64,000 nucleotides of DNA, taken from Notospermus geniculatus. Taxonomy: Eukaryota; Nemertea; Pilidiophora; Heteronemertea; Lineidae. Positions 12,022 through 24,412 of this stretch are shown piece after piece. Within the stretch, counting starts at the first letter, position 1; each line of letters opens with the position of its first letter. The position numbers were made by a program, and so were the translations under genes. The notes under the pieces are model-generated. The model did no database searches. It saw only the letters and a list, made by a program, of their open reading frames with translations, and had not been told where the DNA came from. The DNA is taken from positions 31,042 to 95,041 of the forward strand of contig NMRB01002562.1 of assembly GCA_002633025.1 (NCBI GenBank). Direction: 5' to 3'.

Positions 12022-12794
12022 TACATGTATTATGAAGCATCGAGCTCAATGTACAGCCATGTATTTAAAAGTGTTCATCACGAGGTATAACTAACAAAAA
12101 TGAGACTATTCCCATGTCATCCAGTCTTTAGATTTTACTGCATCCGTAACAAAGATGGAAGTGGGATTTTGTGCTATTTTGAGTGCTATTGTAAAATTGG
12201 GTGTGTGCACCAGCTTTACGTAAAGATGTTCGGATTAAAAAGTAATCCGCGGAGGAAGAGAACCTAAAAGTACATCTATACACGCCGTGTCGCTTTGTGA
12301 CAACGTGTAACTGCTGATGACAAAAGGACTTATACTTAAGAGGACCCTAAAGTATATATCATTAGCAAGCATCGAGGGCGTCCTAATCCCGCCCAGCTTT
12401 TCCGTCAATCTGATGTGCGACACTTTAGGTGGCATAACAAATGATAGCTTTTTAATTTCATATCATATCGTGCTGATATCGGTGGAGTGAACGGAGAGGT
12501 CAAAACCCTGGCGCACTTTTAAAGGTGAACATCTTTGGTTTCGTCCCTCCAAGGGTAACAAGACCTAGCTAGGAAAGAAATGACGAAAAGACAGATGGTC
12601 CACCGATTTTTTACTCAACCTTTAATCTTCTAGATAGACAAAATAAAACACAAAAAACGACACACAATGTGAAACAATATAATACAAGTAGTCTCCTTGC
12701 CTGAAGAAGACCCCGGTGTGGGCATTTCTTTTAGATATACCAGGAAGGTTTATACATTTGGCACAGGACTAAGCGTTCACAGAAACAAACACTA
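12022..12794. other. Unassigned DNA
   Basis: No gene, RNA or repeat that I can support. Only short open frames. Confidence 0.4.
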
Positions 12795-12918
12795 GGGAGT
12801 TTTCGCAAAGCCCCCGAAACGCCAACGCCAACGCCAAATCCGTTGTTCGATGCCAAGAACAGAGCACCGAACAATGGGATAGACGTTCGCGTTGCCGTTT
12901 CGGGGGCTTTGCGAAAAC
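12795..12918. mobile_element. MITE, gttttcgcaaagc family
   Basis: The left end gggagttttcgcaaagcccc and right end gggggctttgcgaaaac are inverted, with TA on both sides (12793-12794, 12919-12920). Inner arms continue into cgaaacgccaacg. A related, more diverged copy is at 42387-42504. No coding capacity. Confidence 0.8.
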
Positions 12919-12964
12919 TATATTGGCGTCAAAGTATGCCATCAACTCCTGAGGCAAAGAGGCT

Positions 12965-13060
12965 TACATATGGTCTCACACCGACAATGGGAATCGAACC
13001 CGACACTTTCTGACTCCTAGCCAGATACTGGAGCAACTATACCTCCTTGTGTCTCCTGCG
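12965..13060 (-). mobile_element. tRNA-derived SINE-like element
   Basis: On the minus strand an A-box-like ggtatagttgctc is followed by a B box, gggttcgattccc. The body is short and no clean acceptor stem forms. It lies 47 bp from the MITE at 12795-12918. A decayed tRNA gene is the alternative. Confidence 0.45.
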
Positions 13061-13733
13061 TTCCTCACATGGGTTGTTGGTTTACAGCAAAAACACGTCC
13101 CATGGGTTGAAACTGTTCTTTCAATATCGGTATCAGTTCTGTATTCTGATGCAGCAAGAGTCTGAAGAATAGTCCCCAGTGAACAGGAAGTGTTTCACCG
13201 CGTCTCAACAATCGTCATCCATATATTGTGCCGTGGCTGAACAAAAGTCTCCATCAAGTATGATGATCCCGTCCGTATGAAACTCCATTGGGAGTTTTAG
13301 CAACCATTGTGCAAGACTATAGCTATTCATATTACCAAATACAGAGATGTCATCGATTGGATAAGCCTCGTTCTGGCTCACAAGGGAGCCGAAAACATCG
13401 ATAAAACTCATTCCACACCGAAAAACTCAGTAACACGAATCCTTCTCCCGTAAATGAGCCCCTTTCGGGATTTAATCGGCATTTTCCGGCCGAAATTGAT
13501 GAAATATAATCCGTTGTTTCTCCAAGTAATATCGCTAACTGGCGTTGGTTATTGTTCATGATGAATGTGTCATCCTACACCGGTATCTGTAACCATTGCC
13601 TTGATCGAAGTGAGTACATGTTTCGAAGCACTCCAAGCGTGATTATACACAACTGACAGATTGGATTTTTTTCGTGGATGCGCTGTTGCTGTCCTCAAAC
13701 AACTGCCTTCTGCCACGCGTGATCGATACGATC
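13061..13733. other. Unassigned DNA
   Basis: Nothing beyond short open frames. Confidence 0.4.
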
Positions 13734-13757
13734 TCAGTCAGTCAGTCAGTCAGTCTA
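13734..13757. repeat. (TCAG)n microsatellite
   Basis: About six units of a tetranucleotide repeat (tcagtcagtcag...). Confidence 0.9.
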
Positions 13758-13843
13758 TGCTATGCTAACTCGCAGCCAATCCAACCGCAAACTCGCACTC
13801 GAAACCATCATGTCGTCAATTGTAAGGCCTGGTCCTCGCAGTA

Positions 13844-14004
13844 GGAGCAGCCAGTCGCTTTAATTGCCAAAAGATGGCAGCAAAGTTCTAGCGGACCAAT
13901 ACAAAAGAAAATTCTCTTGATTGGTGCTCAGTCAACCATGACTGGGTCCGCTAGGCATTGAATTAGTCGTAGTGACACCTATTGGTCAAGTGACTGACAA
14001 CTCC
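13844..14004. mobile_element. MITE, GGAGCAG...CTCC family, copy 1
   Basis: Ends ggagcagccagtcgc and gactgacaactcc are inverted, with TA on both sides (13842-13843, 14005-14006). The 161-bp body matches the element at 51345-51508 along its length, including agatggcagcaaagttctag and attggtgctc. Two full-length copies define the family ends. Confidence 0.85.
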
Positions 14005-14045
14005 TATTCTAAAAGCACGTGAATTTGCCATAAAAATGACCGTAA

Positions 14046-14237
14046 GGCTCCAGTTCCATAGAGTTCACGTTTACACTTTTCACGCGCCACGCTTCACGTT
14101 TTCCTTTCGTTTCTCGATTCAGCGCACAACGAGACACACATTACCTGTCCTGTGGCATGCTTTCTCCGAGGAAAGAAAGGAAAACGTGAAGTGTAACGCG
14201 AGAAAAGTGTAAACGTGAACTCTATGGAACTGGAGCC
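14046..14237. mobile_element. MITE with 3-bp TAA target-site duplication
   Basis: The left end ggctccagttccatagagtt continues cacgtttacactttt. The right end is its reverse complement, ending aactggagcc. TAA is duplicated exactly at 14043-14045 and 14238-14240. A TWA trinucleotide duplication is the habit of PIF/Harbinger-type elements, but no transposase is present to confirm that. Length is 192 bp. Confidence 0.85.
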
Positions 14238-14716
14238 TAATGCTTTCCAATGATATCTTTAATGGCACTCATCTGGTCATGCACCATTGAATAACAGCTC
14301 TGAGTTCACCTGCCCACATCACATCACAACATGGGGAATGCTTTCCATGCCAAGCATGACACTGGGCATTCTATTTCACACATCATTTGCCCCTACTGTT
14401 GCAAATGGGTTTCACACCCCATTTTCCCCGCAATCCTGCTTGGTGATGCAGTGACTCGGGGAAAATGCCATCAAGATCGTGGAAACTTTTTCCTCCTAAT
14501 ATGAGGTAGAGTGTGTGCTGTGTGACCGAAGCTGTGAAAGTCGTCAACCTTCCCAATGAACGGTGAACACATGCCAATATTCCCAGCTTCATACTTTTCT
14601 GACGGCTGACCTCTCTGTACAAGACAAGTCAACATGAGGGGCTGCAAATCCTTCGCTACAATTCAAACTGTGTAGAGAAACTTCACCAGTGGAAGTCGCC
14701 ACCCCTCGCAGTAGTA
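14238..14716. other. Unassigned DNA
   Basis: No supported gene or repeat. Confidence 0.4.
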
Positions 14717-14864
14717 GGGAGGTTTAGAAATCAAACGATAAACGTTAACTTTACGACAACGTTATTTTTCATCCAACACATTAACAAAATTCTGTTGCAT
14801 TTTCGGTGCAAAAATAACGTTGTCGTAACGTTTACACGTTTATCGTTTCATTTCTAAACCTCCC
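14717..14864. mobile_element. MITE, GGGAGGTTTAGAAATC family
   Basis: Ends gggaggtttagaaatcaaac and its inverse are flanked by TA (14715-14716, 14865-14866). Further copies are at 24264-24412, 37328-37476 and 42133-42281, and a deletion remnant at 17049-17087. The interior carries a second inverted pair, gataaacgt/acgtttatc and acgacaacgtta/taacgttgtcg. TA duplication suggests Tc1/mariner mobilisation. Confidence 0.85.
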
Positions 14865-15577
14865 TATTGTAGGGTTAATACATGCCAATAATCCAGGCTT
14901 CATCGTACTTTCCAAGCAAATCTCCCTCTCTCTGTACCTTACGCCTCGCTGAAAACAAATCAAAGATCAGTGTTATATGTAGCGTAAAGGTGCTGACTGC
15001 GGTCAAAGGACTCCATATTGATCGGCCGATATAGATATCATTACAGAATAATGCCCACTGAAACCAATACGGTCCACGCTTTCACCAGCAAGTGGTATTT
15101 TTTTCTGCATCAGCCGGGATCTGATAAAGTGTTGAATGGTGTAAAGCACGTTAGCCGGGCGCGTGATTTGTTCTTTTCATAAAAGATGCTTCTCTCTTAG
15201 TTTTCTTTGTGCTTTCTTTACCGCTAGAAGTAGGTCATGCTGAACTAGGTCATGCTGAATGTCACCTAAATAAAAGTTCTGTGAAATGTGAAGGAAGTCT
15301 TGTGCACTTATTAGGAAACCTTTCGTATTCCATGAATAAAACCCTGAAGACAAAAGGTTACTGTGAAGCTCGACAAATGCGTTACTTTTAGAGGTTTTTA
15401 ATGTAATAAAGCATTTGGTTTGGGTACTTGCGGTCAGGAGGCTGCTTGAGTACTTCGTACATGTACCACGCCTAGAACATCCCTCACTGACTTCATATCA
15501 CGTAGGGTTTCAAATCAACCACGACATTCACCAGGTGAACTTGCCCAGTGCAAAATCAGTTTGGCCATCACTCCTCG

Positions 15578-16042
15578 CGGGTGGCTTGTTCTTAGCCTTA
15601 ATACATCCCTCCCTTGAAACTGACATTTCCTTTACCATCGACGACAGGGTGGCTCGCGGGGAGCCACTTCCAGTCTCTATTTACAATAATACAACCAATT
15701 AAACCCGGGGCCCTAATGAAAATTATCAAGTCATTAGCTTCATCTGGAGCGGTGACGACAGTTCGCCAAGATCTTGGATAATTTCCCGCGACGGTAATGA
15801 ACTGTTACAATGCTCTGTCATGGCGGTGCCGTCTTCGGCTTCGGGGGACGTAGGCGGCGGTAATCTGGGCACGGGCTCGCATAGCAGGGCCACAGGCGAA
15901 TGAAACCCTTTCGGTACGGCGTGGTCTTGGGAACAACTCTCACAACACCACAGTCGAGTGGAAGAACGTGGGAACCAATCAGAACACCTGTTACTCACTA
16001 AGGATGGCTGATTGGCTGATGGGAATTATTAGGTTATTGTTA
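15578..16042. other. GC-rich block identical between duplication copies
   Basis: By eye these ~465 bp show no difference from the matching part of copy 2, whereas the preceding ~420 bp carry about 15 changes and indels. The block includes a short ATG frame in strong context (gtcATGGCGG, 15820) encoding 27 residues rich in Gly and Ser. A minus-strand open stretch spans 15726-15998. No product is recognisable. It could be a conserved first exon, or a gene-conversion tract. Confidence 0.4.
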
Positions 16043-16060
16043 GGGTCAGCCTTATATCTT
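15970..16060 (+). promoter_or_regulatory. Candidate promoter, CCAAT pair plus TATA
   Basis: aaccaatcag (CCAAT at 15975), gattggctg (inverted CCAAT at 16011) and cttatatctt (16051) occur with plausible spacing. A pyrimidine-rich leader precedes an ATG at 16196 that opens only 14 codons. The same layout is at 23193-23281 in copy 2. Function is inferred. Confidence 0.3.
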
Positions 16061-16809
16061 AACACAGAGGATACACGCCCACGATTTGGCACTCGACACG
16101 CCTCTAACGTAGAAACATCGAAGCCATTTCATCAAATCCAAGAAAGTTTTTTGTGTCTGTCTTTTTTTATTTCTTATAAACTATCATGGCCTTCTTCCAC
16201 CACGGCCGTGGATTGCCGAAAACAGCTTGAACGAAATTGGCCCCATCTCGGCCTGAGTCGAGATCCGGACAGAAAGGGTCATATGAACTTTGTAACTCAG
16301 TTTTTCGATGGCTCTGTCACGCTGTAATGGTGTTACGTGATTTGTCCATTGGCAATGGTCACCGTGTTCACGTGACCATTAGCTCTGCCGATGACGTTAG
16401 AGGTAATGCCATGGAAGTCATGATTGTACTCCCCTGGGACAGCTCCAATCACTGCGTTCTTTCGGAAAATCTTTTTTCAAGATTATTCTGAACTCTCGTG
16501 GCGTTATCCCGCGAGACAGCGAGTTATCACGAGACCAGCGTCGGCAATTAGCCTCACGGAAACACTAAAGTGATGAATTCTGATTCGATTTTATAGATTC
16601 AGCCATCAAATATTGATGTTTAACTCATTTAGCTCATTTAGGAAGTGGGTTATTCGTTTGATAAGTAACATGAGTGTATGGTAACCTGATATTCAAAGTC
16701 GAAAATGTTTTGGTAATGAATTAAGCAGAATAGCAAGTAATCTCATTAATACTGTCTAGGAATCTACAGGGTGTCCCAAAAGTCGTTTTCTGTTTCGTCG
16801 TTTGACAAC

Positions 16810-16885
16810 CCTGAACGCTGTGGCGTAGTGACTGAACGTCGTGCTGGACACGGAGAGGTCACACGTTCGATCCCGGCCTCGTTGA
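16810..16885 (+). mobile_element. tRNA-derived SINE head
   Basis: A-box-like tggcgtagtgactgaac and B box cgttcgatcccgg lie 45 bp apart. A mariner-like phrase, cagggtgtcccaaaagtcg, lies just upstream (~16769). The duplicate is in copy 2 at about 24030-24100. Confidence 0.5.
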
Positions 16886-17048
16886 CACTTCGTATGTTCA
16901 ACTGGTCTGAAAGGATCAAGCGGTACGCTAGATGAGTAGGTCTTTGAGTCCCCCTGAAACGGTTTTGAGAGACTTGGATAATAATGAAGTGCTCTGATAC
17001 TGTAGAGCAGGGAAAGTGTTGTACAAAAGCGGTGCAGCATTGTCAATA

Positions 17049-17087
17049 GGGAAGTTTAGAAATTAAGCGATAAACGCAAACGTTAAC
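17049..17087. mobile_element. Deletion remnant of GGGAGGTTTAG MITE
   Basis: Only the left ~39 bp remain (gggaagtttagaaattaagc to cgttaac), then sequence jumps to acacgtatgttgcagg. In copy 2 the whole element and about 20 bp of flank are present. So copy 1 lost the right part after the duplication or haplotype split. Confidence 0.8.
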
Positions 17088-18892
17088 ACGTATGTTGCAG
17101 GAGTGGGAACCTCCCTGTTTCTTATTCACATACTAGTATAAAGTAGGTCATACGTATACGCAATGGCGAGTTTGCCAATCTCAGATGATATGGCGATTCG
17201 GTCACACACACCTACCCTTCGCCCATTATCCCATTAGCTTCATCGTGCGTTTGGTATTTTTTTGTTTTTATGGGATCTGTCATCTATCCGCGTGATCGCG
17301 GCTCCTTCGCTTCAAGATACGAATAATCAGTAATAGGAAGCGAGAGAAAAAAGTGTAGGTAGTATGCCAACAACACATAACACTGTAAGTAAATAGTGCC
17401 ACTGCACAAACAGTGAGCACTCAGGCTAATGAATTTAGTGAAGCGTTATTGAGAGAGTCATATCCGCCATTGTTATCAGATCTTAAGGAAAGTAGAGAAG
17501 CCACAAAACAGTCATGAAGAGTGGAAGTGATTTGATGAGATATGGCTGTGTTCCATGATGTGTAATGTCTACAAGTCTTGAATGATGAGATTTTTTAGTT
17601 CCATATTATTGTTGAAGGGAAAACTGTAGAGTGAGAGCTTACGTAAGAGTTAGTTGTTGAACAGACGGCACGTGACTTTTAGTTTAGAAGAAGTGTAATG
17701 TTTTTGAGATGATGTAGTTCACAGATCTGACTGTAGCAGAGTCTAGGTTGGTTCTTCAATATTACTTTGAAGTACTTCGAGAGATAACGCACGTTTATAG
17801 GTAGCAGCACTGTCGTACAGGTGGCAGCACTGTTAGGACAGTGTTTTCGTCACCTGTGGCGCCATCTATAACGTGGTACAACTGGCCTGCATTTTAAAGG
17901 GCAGGTGACTTTTGGTAGTCTCTCCTCACCACCAGCATGTTGCGTTCATCCTCACTGAAGACCTAAAAATCTTTCCCTTGCCTTCGAAGTATTTTCGAAG
18001 TGTTTTCACCTCCTGTCAGTCTGATGGGATCAAGTGAACGCTAAATGAGCCGCTCCTCGAGTCCCTCCGAAAGTTTCTGCAGGTTGGGAAACAGTCACTT
18101 TTTTCATGGAGAAAAAACCCAACTCTGTTGGCCCGGACACTTCGTTATTTTTTGCCTCGGCTTAAGTGAGCGCCTATCAGGTTCAAGATCGACACTTAAC
18201 AGAGTGTCTACTGTATGGTATCTGGTTACCAAGTGACCTATACACACCATCAACATTGTCTTCTTTCCTTTGTTTTTTTCGGACGTGGCGACAAGTCGTG
18301 ATAAATCTACTTATCATGAAAGGGCGTTCTGGGTTGGGGCAAAACAACCCTTTTTTTAATTTATGATTATTTCTTGGGAGGAGACGTATGTCTAGTGAAA
18401 TTGGAGTCCTTTTTGTCCCCTTTTCCTCTCCGGTAATCATTACTATACAATGTATAACAATGTATATTATTCATCAAGTTACGGTATGAGATTATTCTAC
18501 TTGCGTTCAGATATAAGCTCTCATAAGAAAAATATGAGTCGCGTGGCTTAATGATTTGTCGGGCGAAACATGTTGACAGTAATCATTCAATCCAACTATA
18601 ATAACATAATATGATAGAAGTACATTTTACTTATCCGCTGAGAGCACTCCTAAGAATAATGAAGCTAATGTAAAAACTAGAAAGCGATACTGATTAAACA
18701 GTTGATTTCAGGCCGACGATTCGTACCTTCTACTTCTCGTTGTATCTCATTTCGGACGTGAGAGGTTACGAATATTTTATTACCTCGACCCCAGGCCCGA
18801 GTGACAACAAGTTCTCCCGCGATGGGGGTAACATGAGTACTCCAGGTTAGATTTGGGGTGACTTTTTTACAGTGGAGATGGCTTAGGATATA

Positions 18893-18990
18893 AGGATCTG
18901 GCACAAATGTTAGGATTTGGACTAAAATGTAAGGAGTGGCTTGAAATCTAAAGATTGGGTTTGAAATGTAGTGCTTAAAATGTAAGATGT
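18893..18990. repeat. Diverged ~20-bp tandem repeat
   Basis: Four to five degenerate units of the type aaggatttggactaaaatgt. The matching array in copy 2 is at about 26229-26325, with unit-level differences. Confidence 0.5.
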
Positions 18991-19870
18991 TAGTTTACAC
19001 TCTTTCTTAGAGATGTTGCTGTAATTGTGCACAATGGCAAATGGGAAATTATATTCGCTGGCAAACTGTTTGTTCATGTTGGACTTTTTAGTGTCCTTTT
19101 TTCATCTGGCTGTGACGTTGTCAATCACGTTGCCTAAGCGACTTCCCGAAACTTTCTCAAGTCATTTAGGGCCTACGTCGATCTTAGCTCAATCCTACAC
19201 AACTTCATCATTGACGCAACGCGGCCTCCAGCCTGCCACAAACTCACAATCCACGAACTCACAATGGTTCTGATTCTGAAATGAAAGCTGGGGTTCAGTA
19301 AGTTACCAGACCTTGGAGACATTCCATGTGTTTAGCTGTGAAAGCAGAACAAGTGAGATCTCTCACATAACTTGTATGAATCACGATGTCCTCAAGCAGC
19401 AACGTGTACAGTGACAAAAGAGATGTATAGCAGCCCACAAGGGACAACACATACACATCTTTTCCTCGGTTCAGGCTCCAGGCGAGAGAAGATATTGTTT
19501 TCTACTTGTAGCTTGCGACACATCTTCATTGAACATAAGAAACGTGGTAGCATTTCCTCATTGTGAAAGGATGAGCTTTTGGCTCGCTGGTGCTTCATCC
19601 GGTTGTCTCGTCGTAGACCAGCTATGGTGTAAACAAGGTCGAACAATAACGTTTGTGATATCATACAAACCCCATAGAGAATAAACAAAGGCCTTGCACA
19701 GCATAACGGGGCCAATAATGCTCCGGCTTCGGCCCCGCTATGCCATACTGTTTGCACTGTTTATTTCATCAATAAAATCAATTCATACGAACCTGATAGA
19801 GAATAAACAAAGGCCTTGCTTTGGCTTACAACCGAGATGGTCTTTCCTTGTTTGTTTCCAGTTTCCTACC

Positions 19871-20699
19871 NNNNNNNNNNNNNNNNNNNNNNNNNNNNNN
19901 NNNNNNNNNNNNNNNNNNNNNNNNNNNNNNNNNNNNNNNNNNNNNNNNNNNNNNNNNNNNNNNNNNNNNNNNNNNNNNNNNNNNNNNNNNNNNNNNNNNN
20001 NNNNNNNNNNNNNNNNNNNNNNNNNNNNNNNNNNNNNNNNNNNNNNNNNNNNNNNNNNNNNNNNNNNNNNNNNNNNNNNNNNNNNNNNNNNNNNNNNNNN
20101 NNNNNNNNNNNNNNNNNNNNNNNNNNNNNNNNNNNNNNNNNNNNNNNNNNNNNNNNNNNNNNNNNNNNNNNNNNNNNNNNNNNNNNNNNNNNNNNNNNNN
20201 NNNNNNNNNNNNNNNNNNNNNNNNNNNNNNNNNNNNNNNNNNNNNNNNNNNNNNNNNNNNNNNNNNNNNNNNNNNNNNNNNNNNNNNNNNNNNNNNNNNN
20301 NNNNNNNNNNNNNNNNNNNNNNNNNNNNNNNNNNNNNNNNNNNNNNNNNNNNNNNNNNNNNNNNNNNNNNNNNNNNNNNNNNNNNNNNNNNNNNNNNNNN
20401 NNNNNNNNNNNNNNNNNNNNNNNNNNNNNNNNNNNNNNNNNNNNNNNNNNNNNNNNNNNNNNNNNNNNNNNNNNNNNNNNNNNNNNNNNNNNNNNNNNNN
20501 NNNNNNNNNNNNNNNNNNNNNNNNNNNNNNNNNNNNNNNNNNNNNNNNNNNNNNNNNNNNNNNNNNNNNNNNNNNNNNNNNNNNNNNNNNNNNNNNNNNN
20601 NNNNNNNNNNNNNNNNNNNNNNNNNNNNNNNNNNNNNNNNNNNNNNNNNNNNNNNNNNNNNNNNNNNNNNNNNNNNNNNNNNNNNNNNNNNNNNNNNNN
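19871..20699. other. Assembly gap (829 N)
   Basis: Flanked by ccagtttcctacc and ggctttgtatcatatac. The corresponding segment in copy 2 is 27176-27754 (579 bp) and contains a 24-bp minisatellite and a long foldback MITE, either of which can break an assembly. Confidence 0.98.
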
Positions 20700-21398
20700 G
20701 GCTTTGTATCATATACTGCGCTGTCTGGAGCAGTTGTTCTGCCCTGAATAAGCAACCATACTTATCTCTACGACATCTCTGAACCCATACACCTGCCTCC
20801 AGGCAACATTTCCTCGACGAGAGTCACAATCATAATTCTAATCGCTCGACCTTCCTTTGGTCTGCTGGGCGAGTGTAACACAGGTGCCTGCTGGCTTAGA
20901 AAAACTACAACTCGGCGTCTCTCCGTTAGATCAAAGGGAAGCTTCCTCAAATGTAAAGGTTGGCATTATCTGAGCCATTGTGTACTTGAAGACGTGCGAA
21001 TGTTTTGGGAATGTGTAGAGAACAGGGTTGCCGTCCCCAGGTAGTACAAAATAGAAAAGAAAAATGTATGCTTCATGATTCTGTTGTTATGGCAGCAGTA
21101 CGGCACACAGTTTATTGAAAATGCAGGTTCCGGGCCTACAGGGCTTGTTTTGACCCACACGTAAGCCTTTATCGAGCATATTAAAAAACTAGACGAAAAA
21201 AATGACGATTTACGATCTTTTAGGAGAACTTTTGGACTGAGCCAAAGTGTCCTTGTTCATGAGGTGTCCCAGAAAGTGAGGTTCACTCTCATCATTGTGA
21301 AATGTGTTAAAGAATCAGGAATAAACAGGGGTGTGGGCAAAGGGAAGAGCTCCGGGAGAGGTCAGTCCTAGGGTACATGTATGTTCATAAATGCCTGG

Positions 21399-21509
21399 CG
21401 CCATATTCATAAAACTACTTAAGTCTATGCTATGCGTGACACTTATCCTTTGTTCAACACAAAAGATAAGTATCACACTTTGACTAAAGTAGGTTTATGA
21501 ATACGGACC
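21399..21509. mobile_element. MITE, ccatattcataaaactactt family
   Basis: The ends gcgccatattcataaaacta and gtaggtttatgaatacggac are inverted. The core contains a second hairpin, gtgacacttatcctttgttc / caacacaaaagataagt. Related copies are at 22163-22240 (truncated), 28638-28747, 29402-29479 (truncated) and 33674-33755 (left part). Confidence 0.8.
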
Positions 21510-22259
21510 CTGGTTACCAGTACAGCAAGGTGACTCCAAGGTGATTTTGTCCACTGACGGCCTCCAAACAAATTGAGTTGCAATTTTCTGAGATTAATGG
21601 TAAGCATATTATTTATCTCAATATTTAAGATACAGACAGCGATGTGTATGGTATTTTTTCCTCTAATTCTCGCTATCTTAATTCTGATCTCCAATATCCC
21701 CATTTATGATTGCAAACAAAATACCCCATCACTCAACGTCCGTCAAGGATGCTAAATCTATTTGAACATACAAATCATTCTGATCCGAAATGATATATAG
21801 CGGTCACTGAAATTGACAAGCCTGTGCTAATATGGTAAGGGATCCCAGTTAGTGATCAGTTTATCTCGTCAGATGGGAGATTAGTTCTGACATGAAGGCA
21901 CCACCCACAAATCAACTCACTGGCGCTGACCTATATATGTTTGTAATGAAAGTTATCGAGCATTCATAAAGAAACAGGCCTAAGTCTTGATAAGCACTTG
22001 TGGATGTTTCAAAGTGCCGTCCAAGGTCCATATTCATAAATATACTTAAGTCAAAGTGTGACATTTATCTTTTGTGTTGAAACCTATTGTTCACTATCAG
22101 ACTGACAAAGAATTTGCATAATTTCAAAAGTTACTGGGGATTAGCCAATAAGGTCCCAGGGCCCATGTTCATAAAACTACTTAAGTCTAAGTGTGGCACT
22201 TATCCTTTGTTCAACACAAAAGATAAGTACCACACTTTGGCCCGTAGTTTAGAATGCTC

Positions 22260-22350
22260 AACATTTGTGACACAGCCGCCATGTTCCGACTCGGATCACA
22301 GTGCTGCCACCTGAGAAACTCGGCTAATGCGCTGCCGATTCTCCACGGTG
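22260..22350. other. Junction between duplication copies
   Basis: 91 bp of single-copy DNA (aacatttgtgacacagccgcc onward) separates copy 1 from copy 2. No N is present here, unlike the join at 57918. The copy 1 break falls inside what is a MITE terminus in copy 2 (tttagaatgctc). Confidence 0.8.
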
Positions 22351-24263
22351 AGCCGGGATCTGATAAAGTGTTGAATGGTGTAAAGCACGTTAGCCGGGCG
22401 CGTGATTTGTTCCTTTCATAAAAGATGCTTCTCTGTTAGTTTTCTTTTGTGCTTTCTTTCTTTACCGCTAGAAGTAGGTCATGCTGAATGTCGCCTAAAT
22501 AAAAGTTCTGTGAAATGTGAAGGAAGTCTTGTGCACTTATTAGGAAACCTTTCTTATTCCATGAATAAAACCCTGAAGACAAAAGGTTACTGTGAATCTC
22601 GACAAATGCGTTACCTTTAGGGGTTTTTAATGTAATAAAGCATTTGGTTTGAGTACTTGCGGTCAGTAGGCTGCTTGAGTACGTTGTACCACGCCTAGAA
22701 CATCACTCACTGACTTCATATCACGTAGGGTTTCAAATCAACCATGACATTCACCAGGTGAACTTGCCCAGTGCAAAATCGGTTTGGCCATCACTCCTCA
22801 CGGGTGGCTTGTTCTTAGCCTTAATACATCCCTCCCTTGAAACTGACATTTCCTTTACCATCGACGACAGGGTGGCTCGCGGGGAGCCACTTCCAGTCTC
22901 TATTTACAATAATACAACCAATTAAACCCGGGGCCCTAATGAAAATTATCAAGTCATTAGCTTCATCTGGAGCGGTGACGACAGTTCGCCAAGATCTTGG
23001 ATAATTTCCCGCGACGGTAATGAACTGTTACAATGCTCTGTCATGGCGGTGCCGTCTTCGGCTTCGGGGGACGTAGGCGGCGGTAATCTGGGCACGGGCT
23101 CGCATAGCAGGGCCACAGGCGAATGAAACCCTTTCGGTACGGCGTGGTCTTGGGAACAACTCTCACAACACCACAGTCGAGTGGAAGAACGTGGGAACCA
23201 ATCAGAACACCTGTTACTCACTAAGGATGGCTGATTGGCTGATGGGAATTATTAGGTTATTGTTACGGTCAGCCTTATATCTTAACACAGAGGATACACG
23301 CCCACGATTTGGCACTCGACACGCCTCTAACGTAGAAACATCGAAGCCATTTCATCAAATCCAAGAAGGTTTTTTGTGTCTGTCTTTTTTTATTTCTTAT
23401 AAACTATCATGGCCTTCTTCCACCACGGCCGTGGATTGCCGAAGACAACGTGAACAAAATCGGCCCCATCTCGGCCTGAGTCGAGATCCGGACAGAAAGG
23501 GTCATATGAACTTTGTAACTCAGTTTTTCGATGGTTCTGTCACGCTGTAATGGTGTTACGTGATTTGTCCATTGGCAATGGTCACCGTGATCACGTGACC
23601 ATTAGCTCTGCCGATGACGTTAGAGGTAATGCCATGGAAGTGATGATTGTACTCCCCTGGGACAGCTCCAATCACTGCGTTCTTTCGGAAAATCTTTTTT
23701 CAAGATTGTTCTGAACTCTCGTGGCGTTATCCCGCGAGACAGCGAGTTATCACGAGACCAGCGTCGGCAATTAGCCTCACGGAAACACTAAAGTGATGAA
23801 TTCTGATTCGATTTTATAGATTCAGCCATCAAATATTGATGTTTAACTCATTTAGGAAGTGGGTTATTCGTTTGATAAGTAACATGAGTGTATGGTAACC
23901 TGATATTCAAAGTCGAAAATGTTTTGGTGATGAATTAAGCAGAATAGCAAGTAATCTCATTAATACTGTCTAGGAATCTACAGGGTGTCCCAAAAATCGT
24001 TTTCTGTTTCGTCGTTTGACAACCCTGAACGCTGTGGCGTAGTGACTGAACGTCGTGCTGGACACGGAGAGGTCACACGTTCGATCCCGGCCGTGTTGAC
24101 ACTTCGTATGTTCAACTGGTCTGAAAGGATCAAGCGGTACGCTAGATGAGTAGGTCTTTGAGTCCCCCTGAAACGGTTTTGAGAGACTTGGATAATAATG
24201 AAGGCGCTCTGATACTGTAGTGCAGGGAAAGTGTTGTACAAAAGCGGTGCAGCATTGTCAATA

Positions 24264-24412
24264 GGGAAGTTTATAAATCAAGCGATAAACGCAAACGTTA
24301 ACGGCAAAGTTATTTTTGTACCGAAAATGCAGTATAAAATCTGGTGAATGTGTAGTATGAAAAATAACGTTGTCGTCAAGTTTACGTTTATCGTTTGATT
24401 TCTAAACCGTCG
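24264..24412. mobile_element. MITE, GGGAGGTTTAGAAATC family (full length)
   Basis: TA flanks (24262-24263, 24413-24414) and inverted ends, although the right end has decayed (ctaaaccgtcg rather than ctaaacctccc). Its partner in copy 1 is the truncated remnant at 17049. Confidence 0.8.

Larger units (their letters stand above)
15112..22259 (+). repeat. Tandem segmental duplication, copy 1 (7.15 kb)
   Basis: Matches 22351-29498 from agccgggatctgataaagtg to cccgtagtttagaatgctc, in the same orientation. The offset is exactly 7239 at both ends, although internal indels occur. Copy 1 contains an 829-base N gap where copy 2 has 579 bp including a minisatellite. It lacks a 172-bp insertion and most of one MITE found in copy 2. 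No frame in it is convincingly coding. Confidence 0.95.

Noticed and set aside
19694-20782. Frames of ~310-360 codons spanning 19.7-20.8 kb
   Set aside because: Composed almost entirely of N from the assembly gap.
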